From Acanthosepion pharaonis (taxonomy: Eukaryota > Mollusca > Cephalopoda > Sepiida > Sepiidae): 64,000 nucleotides of DNA. Numbering within the stretch: position 1 is the first letter of the stretch; every line of letters begins with the position of its first letter. Below are positions 60,161-64,000 of the stretch, piece after piece. The stretch is from NCBI GenBank assembly GCA_903632075.3, contig CAHIKZ030002026.1, positions 186,001 to 250,000 of the forward strand, written 5' to 3'. A program made the position numbers and the translations under genes. The notes beneath the pieces were generated by a model that saw only the letters and a program-made list of their open reading frames with translations, ran no database searches and was not told the DNA's origin.

Positions 60161-60573
60161 CTGCACATATGGGATATAAATTTACAGTCTTTAGTCATTT
60201 CTCCTCTATGGGGTGGGGTCTTACTCGGGAGAGATGTGACGGTTACACACCTGGCCCAGTGTCGGATCCTTTGGTTACGGCGCCAACGGTGACGTCGCTC
60301 CTCCTGGTCGCTCCTCCTGGGTCCAAGCGTGCCGCTCCAACCCTTTGGTCAGATGATCACCAGCCTCGCCTTTCCCGACTCGCTTCCAATACCTGGTCAC
60401 TAAAGCAACTATACCGATCTCCGGTCTGTCTACCCACGCTGTGTTTAGATCTTAGACAGACGGGACCAGCAGGGATTGGGGCCGATACAAGTTGAGTCCG
60501 ACGGGGTGGCAAAACACAAATAAAAAAAAACTCACGACACTAAAAAAAAAATTGCTGATAAAAAGGGTAACAA

Positions 60574-60586
60574 CCTTTTATATCTT
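60574..60586 (-). promoter_or_regulatory. TATA-box-like ATATAAAAGG
   Basis: Minus-strand TATA motif between the 163-codon frame and the putative LTR end, where a U3/R boundary would be expected. Confidence 0.4.
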
Positions 60587-60741
60587 AATGTCCGTTACAT
60601 AAAAAAAAAATTGTTCTCAATTCCCGACCCGCTCTGTGGACTATGGCACCAAGCTTCTATCACACAACCTAAAAATGTCGAATTACCTACTTTCTAGAAT
60701 CATGTATGTATGTCGGAGTGTGGTTCAGTTCGACACTGGGG

Positions 60742-61233
60742 CTAATTTCTATCGATCATTCGCAGTTGATTCTTCTCTCTTGACTTGAGTTGTATTTCTT
60801 CTTCTTCGTCTGCTTGGGCTGGAAGTTTTTCTTGTTTGGTGGAAGATTTCTTGTCTTCAACTTTGGTGGAAGTAATTTCTTGTCTGCCGTCCTGGCTGAA
60901 CTTCTCTTCTCTTCGACTTGGCTTGTCTGCAATTCTTCTCAATCTCTTCGTCAGGCTGGCACTTGGGCTGAACTTCTCTTCGTCGTCTGGAAGCAAGGTT
61001 CTCTCCCGTTGGCGTTCAGGCTCTTCTCCGCCGTCCGGGGCTGAACTGATTTTTTTGTCGATTGGGGCCCTGCTTTTATTGACGCCGCAACAAACTGGGG
61101 TGGGTCTGTCGGCGTCAGGGTTTTTCTCGATAATTCCAAAAGCTGCATTAATTCTGTCTTCTCCATTATCGCTATTGTTTTCACCCCTACTTTCCTCATA
61201 GTCCTGCTTTTGGTGGGGCGGCGCACAATCCAT
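60742..61233 (-). CDS. charged 163-codon frame in the retroelement 3' region
   Basis: An ATG-started minus-strand frame in the same direction as env, ending at 60,742. The product would be very hydrophilic, rich in Glu, Lys, Arg and Ser, without a membrane segment or known domain. It begins MDCAPPHQKQ and has a Cys pair (VCC). It may be an accessory gene extending into U3, a gag-like start, or a chance frame in GC-rich DNA. An antisense frame of 138 codons overlaps it. I favour the minus frame because of strand and composition, but it is uncertain. Confidence 0.35.
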   Translation of the reverse strand: MDCAPPHQKQDYEESRGENNSDNGEDRINAAFGIIEKNPDADRPTPVCCGVNKSRAPIDKKISSAPDGGEEPERQRERTLLPDDEEKFSPSASLTKRLRRIADKPSRREEKFSQDGRQEITSTKVEDKKSSTKQEKLPAQADEEEEIQLKSREKNQLRMIDRN

Positions 61234-61274
61234 CTCTCTTAGTCTCTCGTATGTCAGGTGATTAATTTTTCAAC

Positions 61275-61441
61275 CAATGGTTCCTGATCGGGCATTTCTT
61301 TCCCTTTCTTCCGCAGATCACGTGACCGTCTTCGACCAATCGTTCCTGATCGAGCATTTCTTTCCCTTTTCTTCCGCAGATCACGTGACCGTCTTCGACC
61401 AATTGTTATTGATCGAACATCCTTTCTCCTCTTTTTGCGGG
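61275..61441 (-). repeat. 62-bp tandem repeat with E-box and ETS-like sites
   Basis: Two full units (61,275-61,336 and 61,337-61,399) and a diverged partial third unit to about 61,441. The two full units carry TCACGTGATCTGCGGAAG on the minus strand (E-box TCACGTGA, ETS-like GCGGAAG) and a GATTGG/CCAAT-like edge. Duplicated enhancers are usual in retroviral U3. Confidence 0.75.
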
Positions 61442-62359
61442 CGTGGTTACATCGTTCTTGTTTTAAAAAACAAAATCTAATTTTTCCTTTTTTTTTCGCA
61501 CGTACGAAAAATGACAATCTTGGCCTTTTCTCACCTGGACTTTGTCAAACAGCCCGCCGCTAATTAGTCTTGACTTTAGAAAGGATCTTTTCCGCCTTCT
61601 TGGCGCCCTCTGTGAGCCAAAAGCAATTGTTTTTTTTTTACCCTTTTTTTTTTTCCTGATAGTCGAAAATCTTAATTATCTACATTGAAAATGTCTCCAC
61701 TTTATTAACGTGGGTGTCCAATTCTTAACAGGTCAGGATCTGTATATCGTTCCACCGGTCACTCCCCTCAACCCAAAGACACTTTTTCTCTGATTAAAAT
61801 TTCATTGTTCAAAAAATTTTTCTTTATCCAAATTGATAAGGTGTCTTTCCATGCAAAAGTAGATAAGGTGCTTTGACCGATATCTGGCTTCCATCACCGG
61901 CCCGTTTTGATATCATGTCTTTTTTCCCTTTTCTTTCTTTTTTTATTTATAATTCTATTCTTCCAATTGTCTTAAAAAAATTCGGCCAACATGCTGAGGG
62001 CTAAGATATCTTTCTGACTCCTATCTCCACCATTACATCATTTGGGTCATCATCATTCTACAACTCTTTTTTTTTTTCTTCTTTCTTTTCTTTTTTTTCT
62101 GTTCCATTTTCTTTTCCTTCTTCTTTCCTTAGGATCGTCCTAGTACAATCTTAGTGAATTATTTTCAACTCAATTATTTTCCGTTTTAAAAAAAAATCAA
62201 CAACCTGTTTAGTAAACCGAGTAAAAAAAAATTAAATCATATTTCTAGGTGCAGATGTGTTCACTAGGGTTTGTTCTTCTTGGTCAATGTTTTCCTCTCT
62301 GCTGTGGAGGTTTTTCCGCCGCACGTGGTGGTCTCACGCCAGCCTCCTCCGTTGGTCTT

Positions 62360-64000
62360 TCAGCAATTTCTTCGCCAGTCCTGTCTGAGTAAGGAACACT
62401 GCTCATCTCCTCTCGGTTGTTGCCTGCTCACTAGACTGTCGTTCGCTAATCTTCTCTTACTCTTAATCTTCCATATTATTACACCCCTGATGGCTATAAC
62501 TAGGAATGTACCCATTACCATTGACCAACTTATCGCGATCTGCTCATCGTCTTCCCAAGCTACACCTTCGTCTCCCAACGCACTTAACTTATCCCTTAAG
62601 TGATCCATATCGATCTTTTCTATTGGCTTCATTAATACTGGCATCTTATTTAAGGTGACATTAGAGAATCTCTTCACTATCGGCTCCCATAATTCTGTAC
62701 AATTGACTAAGCCTCTACCAATCATCTCTATGAGTGAATCTTTTTCTTCATACCTTTCTTCCATCTGGTAATAGGGGGCAAGGAGATGGACACCCCAACC
62801 GCCGAACATCCCATGGGTAGCGTCACCAGGGATAACGGTGGCCTTATTCTTAATGTCCTTGTGGACTCTCCCCACATACCCTAGACAGGCTGATATGTTT
62901 CTGGGTGGCTACTGCCCACACCCGTCTGAAACACTGATAGCTTGTGGTAATGCCGGTTTGTTAATACCTCTACTTGGCAGATTCTTTTGATTCCTTCTCC
63001 TCCCTTCAAACAATTCTAGTATGCACAGTCTGCGGTTACCAGTTTTATAGATAGGGCTCAACGAGGTACAAGTCCCCAGGGTATCATCTCTACACCTTCT
63101 AGCCTCTTCAGCTGATAGCAACATGAATTTCGTCCTCCCCGAATTTAATGCTATGTAGTCTGCTTCCACCTTGTACCTTGCTATCATTCCCAAACCTTGA
63201 TCTCTTCTGGGGTAGGGAATGGGTAAGTTTATAACCTGGTATATCTCGAATATACTATCACTATCTAGTAACGGGACAGATATCACTACCAATAATCGCC
63301 TATTTTCTAACAAGGTCACACATCCAAGGGCGTTATAGTACTTCCACAATTCTTTAGTGGGGTCCACTGGTAGCCTTAAATGGCGGGGTAATTCGGTCTG
63401 TATGCCAAGTAGTGCTTCCTTTAGGTGACCCGGATTTACTATACTTGGGAGAGGTGTCCTAATGACAGCATGTCTAATTGTGCTCTACGTGTTCCAGCAA
63501 GGTCGTCAACGACTGACTAGTTTGTCGTACTTTATTCGTAATCGTCATTAGCTGGAAATATTTTTGCATGAATCCGCTTATTTCCTGTAATTCAACCATT
63601 ACAGTTTCTGTATCATTAATTACCTCTTGTCTCAATTTCGCCAGGTTGTCTATTAACCAATTGATTCTGGCTCTATTTTTGGATACTTCTAACCTTGTCA
63701 CATTTAATATCGTCACCTCTCTCTCTTGCCACCTGGGCAAGCGTCCTCTGGTTTACTTCCACTTCTCCCAGTTTCCTTCTTATGAATTTAACGTCATCTT
63801 CAGTTACTGTTCCAAACAAGACACTCAATGCCTTTCCCACAATCGAAGTACGGATCTCCGTTCGCGTCTGCAGTAACTCTATTCCCTGCAGGTAGTTTTG
63901 CATGTCTTTCCATTGAGCCTCTATCATAGTGGCTTCTGATTCTAGGGAGTGCAATAAACTAAGATACCCTTTGTGCTTGGGATAATCTTGTCCTACTTTC
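62360..64000 (-). pseudogene. env: retroelement envelope gene (Baculo_F / errantivirus type), broken
   Basis: A minus-strand frame enters from beyond the window edge. In order it shows a heptad-rich segment, a hydrophobic fusion-peptide-like stretch followed by an LFGT motif (about 63.83 kb), a long coiled-coil region with NVT and NDT sequons, then the LRLP...YY region and a Cys-rich ectodomain. Near the 3' end lies one transmembrane helix (about 62.46-62.52 kb) with a basic tail. This order fits baculovirus F and insect errantivirus envelopes, class I fusion proteins displayed on particles. No canonical RxxR cleavage site is seen before the fusion peptide. Breaks: a frameshift at about 63.71 kb, another at about 63.48 kb and one in-frame TAG at 62,909-62,911. 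It is not functional as it stands. Gag and pol lie outside the window. Confidence 0.8.

Larger units (their letters stand above)
60290..62064 (-). repeat. probable LTR (about 1.77 kb) of a retrovirus-like element
   Basis: On the minus strand a purine-rich stretch downstream of env (about 62.06-62.13 kb) could serve as polypurine tract. A sequence beginning TGTAGAATGATG follows. The stretch contains a duplicated promoter-like block, an open frame of 163 codons and a TATAAAAGG box at about 60.58 kb. It ends near GACGTCA. Just after that, TGGCGCCGTAACC (60,285-60,273) looks like a primer-binding site. That would be unexpected after a 3' LTR unless elements were in tandem. Borders are tentative. 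Confidence 0.4.

Noticed and set aside
60785..61201. 138-codon plus-strand frame
   Set aside because: Lies opposite the 163-codon minus frame. Strand of env and polar composition favour the minus reading.
1..64000. CRISPR array, bacterial operon or prophage
   Set aside because: No regularly spaced repeats with unique spacers, no prokaryotic genes and no ribosome binding sites. The content is eukaryotic.

Overview
The window looks like animal nuclear DNA, AT-rich and crowded with repeats, most likely from a mollusc and probably a cephalopod. The basis is long (TA)n, (CA)n and (ATT)n tracts, many decayed retroelements (Gypsy, Penelope-like, Tx1/L1-like and Jockey/CR1-like LINEs, Tc1 and mariner), TTAGGG-type telomere motifs, and one host coding exon that ends in a textbook splice donor. 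There is no operon, no ribosome binding site and no bacterial feature. The species call is inference.

Layout. 0-2.5 kb: background with a Penelope-like (PLE) scrap and a dispersed repeat. 2.7-9.02 kb: one Gypsy element, whose 5' LTR, leader and gag start (minus strand) are now inverted relative to gag end, pol and 3' LTR (plus strand). The two LTRs are bordered by the same 5-bp target duplication. 9.65-10.5 kb: a plus-strand PLE remnant. 13.1-14.5 kb: an interspersed repeat with nested duplications. 14.5-19.2 kb: very AT-rich DNA with no recognisable gene. 19.35-20.76 kb: a foldback repeat and a PLE endonuclease tail. 21.1-23.25 kb: inverted copies of a dispersed repeat. 25.3 kb: a long microsatellite. 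27.0-28.7 kb: a LINE reverse-transcriptase tail, then a mariner pseudogene. 30.4-31.1 kb: a Tc1 fragment between two (TA)n tracts. 32.8-38.0 kb: minus-strand Gypsy remains split by a GC-rich Tx1-like LINE. 39.6-40.5 kb: microsatellites. 42.08-43.99 kb: the only convincing host gene segment, a 636-codon first coding exon (minus strand) ending inside a CD225/dispanin domain. 46.0-46.2 kb: a possible promoter for it. 47.2-51.3 kb: PLE relics. 53.25-56.5 kb: a near-perfect palindrome with PLE 3' halves in both arms. 56.5-59.6 kb: AT-rich DNA. 59.6 kb: a tRNA-derived SINE head. 60.2-64 kb: the 3' end of a retrovirus-like LTR element (minus strand) with a broken Baculo_F/errantivirus-type envelope gene, a charged 163-codon frame and duplicated promoter-like sequence.

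The CD225 exon is the only host product. The rest is a layered record of insertion, inversion, microsatellite growth and telomere-motif insertion. Most short reading frames in the window are chance frames through repeats or antisense shadows, and are left out. Boundaries of decayed elements are approximate because they were judged by eye.
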